From the NCBI GenBank assembly GCA_037176905.1, contig JBBBWG010027202.1:1-64000 (forward strand): 64,000 nucleotides of DNA, read 5' to 3'. A model generated the notes under the pieces. It did no database searches. It was given only the letters and a program-made list of their open reading frames with translations, and was not told the origin of the DNA. A program made the position numbers and the translations under genes. Origin of the DNA: Azolla pinnata. Taxonomy: Eukaryota > Streptophyta > Polypodiopsida > Salviniales > Salviniaceae. Positions 23,401 through 36,261 of this stretch are shown here, piece by piece (position 1 is the stretch's first letter; the number at the start of each line of letters is the position of its first letter).

Positions 23401-24299
23401 CCCAAAAAATGTAAAAAAGAAAATCTTAATCTCTATATAGTACTCCTAGATTTGAGAATGATTGTACTTGTTTTCTTTTTTTTAATGAAAGTACTCATCA
23501 AGATACACATCTTTGTTATCTTTTAAATGTATTCACACAATGCTTGATATCTTCCAGTTTGAAGACCTAGGGTATGCCCCAACTTACACATATCCTCATT
23601 GTTAATTTCCACAACACGAGAACATCTATATTCTTTTCTCAGAATTTAGCGCTCAATTCTTCTCATCCCAATGAAGGAAGCAAGAGAACATGCATTTTCT
23701 AGGAAAACTTGACTTTTTTATAATAAAATTTTGTAGTATTAGAATAAAGGAATGAAATGTTTCTTGAAAAGTTGGCACAACATGAAACTATCCAAGTGAG
23801 TCAAATAACCTAAATAAGTTGTTTTAACTATAGAAACAAGGTTGAACAACTTAAAGTTGAAAAAACTATATATTAGTTTGTCAATAAATTTAATAGTGTA
23901 ATATTTTAATTCAACTAATTTTCAACTCAAGTATCTCTATTAATTTATATATATCCCAATCAATATCCAATAAATATAACTTGAGTTGCCAAAGTTAAAA
24001 TGTTATTGTCACGACATGTGTTTGTGAAAATTATTAATACAACTCGCAATAACAGGAGTTGCTCTATTGTTAGAGAATAAATCATTTGTAATAAAGGACT
24101 TTGATACCTTTATTAAATAAGTCTAGGATAGTTTCGATGATAAAGATAATAGTGAAAGTGTAAAGAAGCTTGAGGGCTTTTGTTGTGAAAGTTGTGTAGT
24201 GGATCTAATAGATATAAAGACAAATTAGAAACGCAAAGAGTAAAAAGAGAAATTATTCTGTCTCTTTCTACAAAAGCACCCCAATGAGTCTTATATAAT

Positions 24300-25060
24300 T
24301 GTTTTAATATTCCCTCATATCACGTTGTCGTGCCAGGAAACTCACACGGCTTGAAAGAACAATCATGTGGATGTCGTCTGGATATCGTGTACTGTTTTGC
24401 CAAAAGTCGCGTCGTTCAGGAAAGGGAGCAGAAAGGAGAATGTCCCACATATACAAGCTTCCGACAGATGAAACATTATATAAAGAAACGCCAAACCTTT
24501 TTCTTTTTAAAGTTTGTTTGTCGATTGTTGCATAGTTCGAAGAACAGTTGATCTAATGTAGTTCAAGTGAAACTTTTGTAATCGAAGCAAGAGTCCGCGT
24601 TCACACTCGGTTGTGTTGAATCGACCGAACCGGACGCGTTCACTCCCAGACAAAAGAGGTGGCCAAGATAGTTTTTTTTCTTTGTTTTTTCAAATAGTTT
24701 TTTTTTCGTAAATAGTTTTTTTTCGCAACTAGTTTTTTTTCTCTCAACTAATTTTAGGAGCCGCGGCTTTGAGGAACTCGACTGGTGAGGAGTATAAAAG
24801 AGCAGGGGAGCCCTAAGTCTTGGGGGGCTTAGCTTTCAATAAAAAACTTTATTCATTATAATCCGATTATCCGGCATTCAATTAAATCCTTATTAGTTTT
24901 TCCCTTGTTTCTTCTTATTCTGATATCTGAATATTCGTTACAATTCAGTTTCTCGCCACTCCGTCACTTTGGTTTCCTCTAATTCAAATCCCCGGCGGAT
25001 CTGCCGCTACTTTCACGTATACTTGTCGATTATCCCGACAATGTGGGATTCGATACAATT
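24300..25060 (+). mobile_element. LTR-like block (possible solo LTR)
   Basis: The region has the layout of an LTR on the plus strand: a leader with four spaced AGTTTTTTTT motifs (24676-24745), a TATAAAAGAGCAGGGGAG box at 24794, a short transcribed-type stretch, a poly(A) signal TTTCAATAAAAAACTTTATT near 24835, then a pyrimidine-rich tail. No gag or pol lies next to it. I could not identify matching ends or target duplications. It is an old remnant of unknown family. Confidence 0.45.
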
Positions 25061-26489
25061 ATATGTATACGAAAGGTATCTTAGATTCACATCCAAGATA
25101 GTTAGCAGATAACCTTATACATTAAAGAAGGAGGTGAACTTATCAATGCACGAGAATCTAATTCTAACCAAATTCTCTTTATCGGTCAACAACCGCGTCA
25201 TAAAGTTGAGTTTGTCACTTAACAAGAAGTACAATAAACAAAATATAAAGATTATGTCAAAGAGATAGATCTACCCTATAAACTTTAATTGTTGTCTTAG
25301 TTCATTCTTCAATGAGATAAAATGTTTCATTATTTATAAATACAAGATGTTATATTCATTGAACATTACATGAAAATATAGAAGTTGTAAATAAATCTAC
25401 CATTGAGGCCAATCTAAAGCAACTCAAAATTATTCATATAAACTTTATCGATTATTTCCTTTATGCCCGAGCCATATACATGAAAGTAAAGGAGATTTCA
25501 TTGTACTAAAGAACTTTGATACTTTGTTATCAAAGAATTTAAAGCTAGTTTGGGGTGATACAAATAATATAAAAATTATAATAAACAAAATCCAAAATTT
25601 ACTTTAAGGAGATTGACTTACCTCACCTTACTCTACCTTACTCTATTATTTAACAAAATATAATTTATTCTTTACAAGATGTCATCTTGATTAGATGATG
25701 TTAGTAAATATAAATGTCTCAAATAGTCTAGCACTAAGGACAACTTAGAGAAACTTAAAGGTATCTAAGTAAACCTTGTTAACTATTTTCTTCATATTTA
25801 ACCCATGTATAAGAATAGGGTAGATTGATGTTGTTTGAACTCTTCGTTTGAGAAACCTAGATTTCAAGCTTGAGATTGTAAATCACTAGGCATTAGGAAA
25901 AACTAGATTGTTAACATCTAGGTTTTATTGTGATTTCTCATCATATAAATGATATTGCTTTTTGCTTTGAACTTCTATAACAAACACACAATACACACAT
26001 AATGTTCTATATTGTTTCATTATTAAACCCTTTAATATTCTTTTTATAACAGATCAAGTTCTTTTACACCCTCCTCCATTTCAAGGCTAAAATACGAGGT
26101 AGAAGTTGCACTACCTTATAGAGTGTGTAATATACATATAAAAGACAATGTGGGCACCTTGTAGAGAATATCATAAATGTCACGAAACTAGTACAAGAAA
26201 TTAATCTTTATTGTCCTAATAAACCAAATACAACAAAACTTTTCAAAGGAGGGGATGATGTATCGATAAAATGTTATTGTTAAGATTCAAACTTATTACA
26301 TTCTAACAAAAGTTTAGGACACTAACCTAATATCTTCTAATAATTATATTTCTCTAACATTATACATGTTTATGCAGAATTTATAGCTCATTAATATATG
26401 ACTCATGGCTAATGCATTACTATCAAATGGTATGTACATATGTATGACGAGTGACGCTCATGCACAAGCTATGCTTACTATTAAAGTGG
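25061..26489. other. Intergenic, AT-rich, no gene seen
   Basis: No recognisable gene, RNA or strong repeat. One short duplicated string, CCTTACTCTA, occurs at 25630-25645. Confidence 0.5.
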
Positions 26490-26625
26490 AAGCCTAGCTA
26501 GCGTTGAATTGAAATGGTTCAACGCTAATCTTCGACATCTTTGTCTTATTATCTTTAAAATCGATAACTTTGTTTATGTCCCAATTGTGACATGTGGCTT
26601 TGTGCCATGTCTCAACATCCAGGGT
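26490..26625 (+). repeat. Inverted partial copy of the terminal repeat seen at 20.6-22.2 kb
   Basis: AATGGTTCAACGCTAATCTT and CGACATCTTTGTCTTATTAT mirror, on the opposite strand, the segment found at about 20700-20780 and 21890-21945. A related GACATGTGGCTTTGTGCCAT stretch follows. This is a third, shorter and diverged copy of the same terminal repeat, inverted relative to the other two. Confidence 0.5.
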
Positions 26626-26739
26626 GGCAACTCTTTCCTTGGACTTGCAAGGTTCATGTACTTATCGTAGTTCAACCCCTATAAAAAAATCTCAGTTAGC
26701 TTTTAGACTTATTAGGGTCTCCTCAATCTTGATACAATT

Positions 26740-29073
26740 TGGTTTGGATTCTTGAGTGGGATCAGTTTTTTGGTTGGCATTTCAGGAACGGCGCACGTTA
26801 TTAGTGAGATGGGGGCAAAATTTGTAACGTTGTTTCCATGCATCTGGTCAGCTTCTCTTCCTTTCTTTGGCTATATGTTGCAAGACAGTTGCTCAGCTGG
26901 TGGATGGGATCGGTTATGGTCGTCAGATATGCATCAACATTGCTCGAACCTGAATTGTTGGACTGTCCTGCGATTGTGTTACGGAAGTCGGGAGATCGAA
27001 AACGATGTCGGTTTTCCCAATCTCCATTTCGAGGCATCTCGAGCTGCCCCCGCTCGTCCTCAGCAAGGTTTGCCCCGATCCATCATCAGTAAAAAAAATT
27101 CCAGTAACTGAACTTGAGTTCGGTCGCCTCGCTTTTCTATGTCGACTTCGCCAGTCGCTTGGAATGAGCTGGACTCGGGCTTCAGCAGCTCGAGGCTCCC
27201 CACTTTACTTACTATTTTCTAATGATCCTCGACAGAGCAGATCGCAGTTCTTTGTGCTCGAGGCATTGGCAGATCGACGAATTCGGATCAACTGCAAAAA
27301 AAAAAAAAAAGAAAACAAAAGATTATGCAGCTCTTCCTTGGTCTCCTTGTATCCCGAGAAAGATAGCAGTTTCTTCGGTCAGCGATCGGAATACAGACGT
27401 TGTATATATGTACAAGGGCTCCTCCGGAGATCAAAGACGTGTATGTATGTACGTATCGGACCGTACATTTATACGACCCGCGGCGCGTACGTAGATTTGT
27501 ATTTGTACACGGGCGCGTGTACAAATACACGTATTTACAGGTATTTACAGAATTGGCCGCTCTTCGTCTTCATTCTTCTTCTTCTTCTTCTTCTTCTTCT
27601 TCGTCGTCGTCGTCGTCGTCGTCTTCTGCTCCGATCGGATCGGATCGAATCGTGTTCGGCCCGCCATAGCCAGAATGCGGGAGCTCCACCATCGATCTCT
27701 GCAGACGATCTGAGGGGATATGGTTCCGTTCCATCCTGTCGTACTCCGAGCGTTTTCTCCTTCCCCCCTTTGCTGCTCCCCTCTCTCCTTCGAATTCCCC
27801 CTCCCCGCCTTAATCCTCCTCCGATGTCCTCCCTGCGTCTCCTGTGATACCAGAAGCTAATTCTTCTGCGGACATCGCTGCTTTCGGAAACCTACTACTA
27901 TTCCCCTCCGCCTGCTGCTGCTGCTGCTGCCGCCAAATCGAGATGCCTTCGGCTTCATCACCATCATCATCGTCGTCGCCGTCGTCGCCGTCGTCGTCAT
28001 CGCCATCATCATCATCATCATCATCTTCTTCTTCTTCTGCTGCTGCTGCTGCGGCTGTTGCTTCAAGCTAGAAGGTCTGCTTTGCTCTAGGACCAGCACT
28101 GCAACTGCAGATGCAACGGATGTGAACATCAGAACAAACGCTCTCTAACTACGTTGCTTCTCCTCCACTCTCTCCTTCCAAAGGCTTTGCTGTACATCTC
28201 GGTAGGAATAGGCCTTCCGGACATAGGAATGAATGAATGAATGAATGAATGAATGATAAATGAAGTTTTTTGCTCTTCCTTTCTGCAGCTCCTCTCCTTC
28301 CGGCCTCAGTATCTCGCCGTTTCCAGTGCAGCAGCATACACCATGCAAGGAAAATGCCAGAGACCTTCAACCGTTCCTGAACACATGTGCAGAGAGACCG
28401 CTTCTTGGAGCATTTCCTGGTCCGCGTCTCCCGTCTTCGGCTACCTTCCACCATTTTCTTCTTTCTTAATTTACTGATGTCAGAAGAGTAGCCTACATAC
28501 AAGGCAGAAGAAGAAGAAGAAGAAGAAGAAGAAGAAGAAGAAGGTAAAGGTCTGAGAGAATTGAGCTGTTCGGGAATCAGCATGAAGCTCTCTGAGAAAC
28601 CCGTGGTCCCTCGGTTCGAATATCACCATCATCACCATCATCACCATCATCATCATCATTTTCCTTCCGTTTCTTCTCTGCATTTCTCTTCTCAACTCTC
28701 TACCCCCTTTCTTTTTCACATGGTCAAAGTTCATCTCTAGGTTCGATATTATATATACATACATACATATATGTAAGGCATCTCTTAATGTGACTTTTGT
28801 CCTGACCTTCGCCGCTTTCTCCTTCCCTTTTCATTTTGTTTTCCTCCCGAGGGAGCCTTCTCTTCTTTCCCATCTCCCTAGAAGACCTGCAAATCTTGCA
28901 TTCGCCATTGCTGTAATCCATACGCTCCAATTCACATACAAATCTTCTGCTTGAACAAGCCCCCTCTTCCCCATCCTCCACCCCTCCCCCCAACCCTTGT
29001 TTCTGAAGCTCGATATATAAACCTTTAAATATAAAAGCTTTGTGTACCCCGCATGATTTTTACACTGTAGAGA
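26740..29073 (+). promoter_or_regulatory. Upstream region of the MAP70 gene, repeat-rich
   Basis: This gene-free block before the MAP70 start holds an alternating TACG/GTAC palindrome-rich stretch (27395-27550), TTC/GTC triplets (27570-27630), TGC, CATCATC and TTC triplets (27905-28060), GAAT repeats (28227-28255) and an AGA run (28504-28543). TATATAAACC at 29013 is a TATA candidate about 60 bases before the ATG. TGTAGAGA just before the ATG could instead be a 3' splice site of a leader intron. Long open frames here are low-complexity and not convincing genes. Confidence 0.45.
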
Positions 29074-32000
29074 ATGTCAGACCTGGCAAGCAGCATTGAT
29101 GAAGATGATAATTTCCTCGATCATCACTACAGAATCTCAAGGCAAGCTAGTGATTTTGTACCGAGCTCGTATGGTACCTTAGCGGCACCCAAATCTGAGC
29201 CAAGGTTAAGGAGAAAGGCCTCCAGTAAGCAGAATGCTGAAGCAGATGATGTTGTCAGTTTTCTGCCTGGTTCTGATCCACTAAGGATAGAGCTAACAAG
29301 ACTAGAAAATGAAGTACGAGGTACGTATGAGTCCGTTCTGAAGCTCTTCTCAGTATTCCGTGTCCCGGCCTTCTTCTGCTTCTTGTCTCTTTGAATTTCC
29401 ATGGTCATGTGACAAGAGTTGTCATGTGGATTTTCCAGAAAAAGAGCGTGAACTGGCAGATGCACATGCTGAAATCAAGGCATTGAAAGTTACCGAGAGG
29501 TCAAGAGAAAAGGCTTTCGAAGAGGTGTGAATTTGTGTTTTTCTGGTCTATTTCTGTTTATTTTGTGGTTTTTAGTTCCAATTGTTTGTGTATTTAAGGT
29601 TCCGTATGGTAACACCATGGTGCTAAATGCACTATCTCGCTGATGTGCTAAATGTATCATCTTAACTAGCTCTCTGACATACTAAACTCTGCTCTCCGTT
29701 AGCTCTCTGATGTGCTCGCTAAGGTAGAAGGAAAGCTTAAGCAAACAGAGATTGCTCTAGACAATAAGGTAAGGGGAATCCTCAAGCTGAACCCGTTGTT
29801 ATGAAGAGAATGTGTTGGTAAGTTTAGGTATGGCCTCATGCTATTTGTTGTTCTGGCAATGGTATAGAATCTTGAAGCGAAAAAGATAAATGATGAGAAA
29901 AAAGCTGCACTTGCTGCTCAATTTGCTGCTGAGGCAACACTACGGAGAGTTCATGCTGGACAGAAAGATGAAGATATGCCTCCCATAGAAGCTATCCTTG
30001 CACCTCTTGAAGCAGAATTGAAGCTTGCTCGTCAAGACGTATGCCTTCCATATCTTTCTGGTTTAAGTGCAAAGTGACAATTTGGTTGAACAAGGAATAA
30101 TGATCTGCTGTGTTTTCTCTCTCTCTCTATGTGCAGATTGCAAAGCTACAAGATGACAATCGTGCACTTGATAGACTTACAAAGTCTAAGGAAGCAGCAT
30201 TATTGGAAGCTGAACGGACAGTCCAGATTGCTGAACTCAAAGCGTCCATGGTGGATGATCTGCAAAATCGTAATCAAGAGCTCATGAAACAAATTGATAT
30301 TTGTCAGGTATATATCTTTACAGATATGTTCATGGCTCTTGAGCTAGTTGATTTTTGCTGTCGTAACGTTGTCTGGCTGAAGTAAACATCAATCATTGTT
30401 GCTCTTTCTATATAAGAATACTGTTGGAATGTTTGAAACAAACAGGAAGAAAATAAAATTCTGGATAGGATGCACAGACAGAAAGTAGCAGAAGTTGAAA
30501 AGTTGAGCACAACGGTTGCTGAACTCGAAGAGGCAGTGCTTGCAGGGGGTGCTGCTGCAAATGCTGTTAGAGAGCGCCAGCGACAAGTCAAGCAATTACT
30601 GGTAAGCTAAGGGAACTTGTGATCTGTTACCTTTGTCAGTGTGGATTTTTCTCAACAGGAATCTGCTATCCACGAACTGTGTTTGTTCCTTTGTGCACCT
30701 AATATATCTGAGATTTTCTTGTACTCTTTGAATGTGAAATATTTTTGGACTTGCATAGCGCATTTTCAGTGCCAAACTGCAAAATCACGAGATGGATTGG
30801 TGTAGAATATCATCTTGTAGGTTCTTGAACATGAGAGAGACATGTTAGTTCATAGATGTAAAAAGTTCTTTTCCAGCAGGTATTCGCTTGGCTATCCATC
30901 ATATATGTCAGTCCCTATTTACATGGAAAATATCGGGTATTTTCTTTTGTTATTAGAGCATGGAAAATATTGTAGCTACTCCTAGATGTGGATAAGCATC
31001 CTTTTTCAGCAGGATTACGGGACATAATATACATGTTGCACATGAATTAGCTGTGTATCTAAGATTAATTGATTTTCTGGGTTGTTTGAGCTTGAACAGG
31101 CACGTGAGTGTCATGAATTCGTTAGGATGATATGATATGTTGTGAAAATTTGTGGTAGTCCTGACTCATGGTTTTACATTTCTTCCATTTCTGTTGGATT
31201 ATTGCAGGAAGAGAAAAGAACCCTTGAACGAGAGCTGGCACGAACCAGAGTGTCCGCAAATCGAGTAGCTACAGTGGTTGCAAATGAGTGGAAAGATGGG
31301 AACGACAAGGTCATGCCAGTGAAACAATGGTTGGAGGAGAGGAAATTTATGCAGGTCAGCAAAGAAGTTAGTTGCTTTCTAACCGAGCTTGAAAAGACTA
31401 TATATTATGCTCAAATTTCAGAATTGTTATAATTTAGGGTGAGATGCAACAACTCCGGGAAAAATTGGTTATAGCGGAGCGTGCAGCTAAAACTCAACAA
31501 CAATTAAAGGTTCTTCTGTTATATCAAGGATCTGATAGAGATGTACACATTAGCTCATCTTTATCTTACACAGCCTTTCTGATTTCCTCAGGAAAAATTA
31601 CAATTGCGCCTAAGAGTCTTAGAAGAAGGACTAAAAGCTTCATCGAATGGGTCCTCACATAGGCAACCTAATGTTGGAGAGGAGGGGGTACGAAATGGAT
31701 CAAATGGATCTTCCAGGCGACAATCCATAGGTGGAGTAAGTGATCCTTCTAGATTAGCTGCAAGTACTCATGACAACAAACGCCGCACTGCGACGTTGCA
31801 GCTAAGGGGTTCCATATCCAGCTCTATGTTAGTGAGAAATGCAAAGTCCACATCATTATCATTCAATGGTGGTGGGGCAACAGGTTCTCCAAGGAGTGGA
31901 AAGTCTTGCTCCAATGGATTCACAGATCATCACAAACTGGCTTTTCCAATCTCTAGAATTGAAACAGAAGATGACAATCTTGACGGGAGCGAGGACTACG

Positions 32001-33840
32001 TATCTGGATTGCTGTATGATATGTTGCAAAAAGAAGTAATTGCATTAAGGAAAGCAAGTCATGAGAAAGATCAGAGCCTGAAAGACAAAGATGATGCCAT
32101 TGAGGTGTGTTGAGGAGTCCTTTTTGCCTTTCTGCATGGAAATTATGGGCTATCATAAGATAACCTGAAGCAGTATTGTAATTTAATGTGCTGGCAGATG
32201 TTAGACAAGAAGGTTGAGACTTTAATGAGAGCCATGGATGTGGAGGCCAAGAAGATGCGCAGAGAGATGTCCAATATGGAGAAAGAAGTAGCTGCAATGC
32301 GAATCAATAGAGATCCTGCGAGGCGGCAAAGCATTGCAAGGGGGACCCTTAGTGGTTCGCATTCTCTTTCAGGAAGGTCGGTTATTGTTTTCACTTCATC
32401 TTCATCTCGTTTAAGTTTTCGTACTGTTCTACTGTATTTCATCAGCATCAGGTATATACTCGTGTTTTACACTGATTCTTTCAAGTATTTTCACTTAGAT
32501 AGGAAAACATGTAGTCATTTCTGAACCTTTCACAAGCAAGCTTGCAACTAGCCTGAAGAACTTATTACTCAAAAGATTTGATTAGAACCATTTTACTCTT
32601 CAACACAATAGTATTTAGCTTTTTGAGACTCTAATTTGGAGATAGCCTAACCTCATATTTAGAGAAAGCCTCAATTTGGCCGAAAATTAAAGAAGTAAAC
32701 TAGAACGGGAATAATTTATAAGATATCCCCCCTAGGACCCTCTGATCGAATCAATATACCTGAAAATCACATACAAAAAGCACAGAGAAATTTACAGTCT
32801 TCCTTTCAACGATAATAGAAAAACCGACATTGCATTTTTTTATGCCGCATGTGCTGTGAAGCTTCTTCGGTTTTGAATGTTGCATTTTCTTATGCCAAGT
32901 GTGCTGTGAAACTAACGTATTCTTCTGTCATGTACATGACACAAGCTGTTTGTGTAACTAGCATGCAACATGTTTTGTAAAATCTGGCATGTGAAACTCC
33001 TTTCTTTTTGTTTTGCATTTTACCGAAAAGTTGAGGCGATCTGATTATGTTTTAGGACTAAAGAGATTGAAGCTTAACACTGACGATCTGTAAAGTGTTT
33101 TACTAACAGCAGTCTATCTTCTTCATTTCAACATGGCTTCATAAATAGTTCCCATGGTTAATGTATGTATTCTGTAAACATTTTTATTTCTTCTTATTTA
33201 TGCTTGTATTTACTCACGTTTCTGAGCTGAGCACTGGTGCCATCTACTATATTCAAGAGAGTATATATTTAAGAGGATACGCAATGTTACATATTTCCAG
33301 TATGACATGCAGAACAGGGGCCAGAAACCGGAAGGAAAAACATGAAACGCCCATTTTTTATTCATGATTGGTTTTTCTTTGTTTCATGGAATCTGTCATC
33401 GTTTGCTCGCACTTTTTCTTCGATTCATGTCAAATCTTGAGTTCTTTATCCATGCTAATGCTCCTTTTTGCTTGGTTATTCTCCCAGTTGTGGCTCTATA
33501 TATGACATACACGTTTCACGATAACCAAAATGTTTTTAGCATAAAAGAAACAAGGTTGTTTGTATGTGGAGCATTTCAACTCTTATAGAGTTTAAATAAA
33601 AAACACGAACTATCATCAGAGAATGTTTGGTGTGCTAAATTGTGAAGATTGTTAAGATGTCGCCGTATATTACCAAGCGAAATTGTCCCCTTTTCGAGAA
33701 CTCCCTTTCTGAGAGAGTAGCTGTTAAAAACGTACCCGTTGCTCATTTAAATACCCTTAATCTTTGTTAATCTAAAAAAATCCCGGAGGTCATGCAGATC
33801 TAATAGTTTTTTCATACTTTTTGGCAGGAACCCAAGATGA
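29074..33840 (+). CDS. MAP70: Microtubule-associated protein 70 (MAP70 family)
   Basis: Eleven exons give 606 residues, close to the 610-630 of Arabidopsis MAP70 proteins: 29074-29320, 29439-29524, 29703-29768, 29868-30038, 30137-30307, 30446-30601, 31208-31354, 31438-31509, 31592-32104, 32198-32376, 33828-33840. All introns are GT-AG and frames join. The family is plant-specific. The proteins are long coiled coils that bind cortical microtubules and influence cell-wall patterning. Conserved blocks visible are MPPIEAILAPLEAELKLAR (about residue 170), ALDRLTKSKEAALLEAERTV, AVLAGGAAANAV, and RVATVVANEWKD with VMPVKQWLEER. A Ser-rich low-complexity stretch follows, then a final coiled coil. The N-terminus before residue 65 is variable, as in the family. 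The last coding exon is only 13 bases after a 1.45-kb intron. If that splice is not used, the frame reads on to a stop at 32524. The exact paralog number is not assignable. Confidence 0.92.
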
Positions 33841-35450
33841 ATGTGAAGCTGACGGTTAACAGTGGAAATAATCTATAGACATTAAATGCTTGGCAGAGGA
33901 ATCAATTATTGGTAAGGTAACACACATTGAGATCAGCGAATGAAAGAAAAAGTCAGGTCCATCTCTTCTACACGGCAGGAACGGGTATCTGGCGAAAAGG
34001 GTGCGATAACTTACGAGGAGCATTAGGTTATTTGGTCCTCTTCATAGGAAGTGATTGATTGTGATTCTACATAGCAGCTCTTCCTGATGTGTGTTGCTAA
34101 AATTTATGATACATAGAGCAGATTGCCATGCTGAGCATAGCTTAATCCTCTCTCTGTGTGTGTAGCTCTCTCTATGAGGCTTTGTTGTGTTACTTTACAG
34201 CATAAAGATCGAGGTGGAGCTGTAAGATTGGGAGGAAAAATGTCCCTTGAACCGAATGCCGTAATGAATCTGTAAAAGGTGTGAAATATTCCACTTTGTT
34301 CTGACATGCCCATGGTGGGTGTATTTGGTGTGTTTAGCTGAAGTGTGTGAGTTTTTGCTTTGGTTTATTGCAACTTACCTGCTGAATAGAGTGTGGTTTA
34401 TAGAGATGGGAATGGATCTCTGACTGAGGGGACCGCATCCGCTGTACGAGAGATTGTTTTCTGATCTCTTGTTTTCGCTCGAAACCGTCTCACTATTTGG
34501 TCGGTGAAGTTAGACATTGCTTTCGCCCACGGATCGAGGATGTGAGCCTGTTGTGATGCTGCAACCAGTAACAGCTAGATCTATATCTATATATGTATAT
34601 ATATATATGGATAATGCTGCTTTTCTAGCATGGCTGCTACCTTTTGTGCTGTTTTCTTTTTTTAGGGTTAACAGGTCAGGCTCAAAGGTACCAAACCCCA
34701 AGCTTTATGTATCCTTATATACAGCTCAAAGGGTTAACAGGTCAGACATCATTATACATATATCTAGAGAGAGCTACCAAAAATTGCTAATAAATTTATT
34801 AGTTATGTTTTAGCCCCCACTCAAACTTGAAACTATAGGTTAACGCCTCGTTTTATCTCTCACTAGAAATTGAAACTATTGGGTTTTGTTAATCGAATGT
34901 GGTCAGGGAATCGATTAGTAAACAGGTGTATGAAGTATGAAACGATTGGTAAATAGCAGTCGGAAGAGTAAGGATTAAGGAGAAGTAGATGGAAGCCATC
35001 AGATCAGTAAAGAGAAGGATAGAATCGATTAGTGAGAGGCGATTAGGACGTAAAGGAAGGAATAAAATCAATTGGTGGGCATTAATCGGAGGCTATTTTT
35101 TAGTGAAAGATAAAACTAAACGTCAATTTGTAATTTCTAATTTTACTAGGCATTAAAATGTAGTTAATAAATTTATTCGGCGTTTTTTAGGAGTTTTCCC
35201 AGATATATACATATATATATATCTGTACATATATATGGAATTTAATTGTGTTCGCAGATGCAAAAGATTAATTGTTAAACAGATACTGGAACTCCCGGCT
35301 CCGATTGCGTGATGAAAGTCACAGGTGTTACATCCATCCATTTGAAGATTACTCCATGTTAAGTATCTTTGTCTTTTTGACAATTGGGATAGCACTTGCT
35401 GCCCTTGGGCCATGGAATGAAACCCAGAACATGAAGCGCAAGAACGGGGG
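33841..35450 (+). other. MAP70 3' flank and intergenic DNA
   Basis: The first part, up to about 34.4-34.6 kb, is probably the MAP70 3' untranslated region. Beyond it there are TA microsatellites (34570-34610 and 35204-35240) and no supported gene. Confidence 0.45.
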
Positions 35451-35454
35451 TAGG

Positions 35455-35700
35455 TTCAACAACCCTGAACCTTGAACCCTAAACCATAAACATGGATGGG
35501 CACAATCAACATTCTCATAGCTTCAAGCCCTGGAATAGGGGCAGATTCAACCATCCTAAACTCCTAGAAACCCTAAATCCCAACCCTTAAACCCTCAACC
35601 ATAGAGACATGGGTAGAGTCAGCAACCCTAAACCCTAAACCCTTACAGCATGGGCAGATTCAACTAACCTAGAACCCTAAACCCTAAAAAACTTGGGTGG
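35455..35700. repeat. Interstitial telomere-like repeats (CCCTAAA)
   Basis: Clusters of AACCCTAAACC and AACCCTAAACCCTAAA-like cores alternate with spacers containing CATGGG-CAGATTCAAC. The core is the plant telomere repeat on the complementary strand. Four cluster-plus-spacer units of about 60 bp are visible. Confidence 0.75.
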
Positions 35701-36039
35701 AGTCGGCTGGCTACTGCTATTGCATTTGATTCTTTGTTGCCAGTCGACACGATGACTTGTATCGCGGTCCCAAGTTGCTAAGCTCATTACAGAGAATGAT
35801 GTCAAGAGTGTATCGACAACTCGGCCTACAGAATCCGTGGAATTGATGCCAGTTTCTGCAGTCTGAAGCTCTGTGTGACATCGTTTCGCAAGCCGTTTGG
35901 TATTTGCTTGAGACCTTAAACAAGCCGTTCGTAAGGTGATGCTTCGATTTTGCATCATCGAGCTGCCTCGTTGGCTCTTGATCGCTTGCCCACACTGGAC
36001 TCTCAACCATGTCCTCTTATTAAGCCCTCTTTTGCGGCA

Positions 36040-36170
36040 CAATGGTTGACTCCACTGTCAGTCAACACCTGACTTTCTGGAATCTCACAACTACACTATT
36101 AGTCAACACCTGACTTTCTGGAATCTCACAACTCCACTATCAGTCAACACCCGACTTTCTTTCCTTCCAT
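36040..36170. repeat. Three tandem copies of a 45-bp unit
   Basis: AGTCAACACCTGACTTTCTG followed by GAATCTCACAACTCCACTAT recurs three times with few changes, the last copy being partial. No coding meaning is seen. Confidence 0.85.
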
Positions 36171-36261
36171 GATCATCTAACCATACTCGATGATCGGCAA
36201 CATTTTCGGTTCCGATTGTTTTCAGTTCTTCCCCCAACTTGTTAGTCGATCGATTCTACTA

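Noticed and set aside
26752-27111. 119-codon plus-strand frame upstream of MAP70
   Set aside because: It has no recognised domain, a competing antisense frame and no conserved neighbours. It could be a decayed fragment but is not supported.
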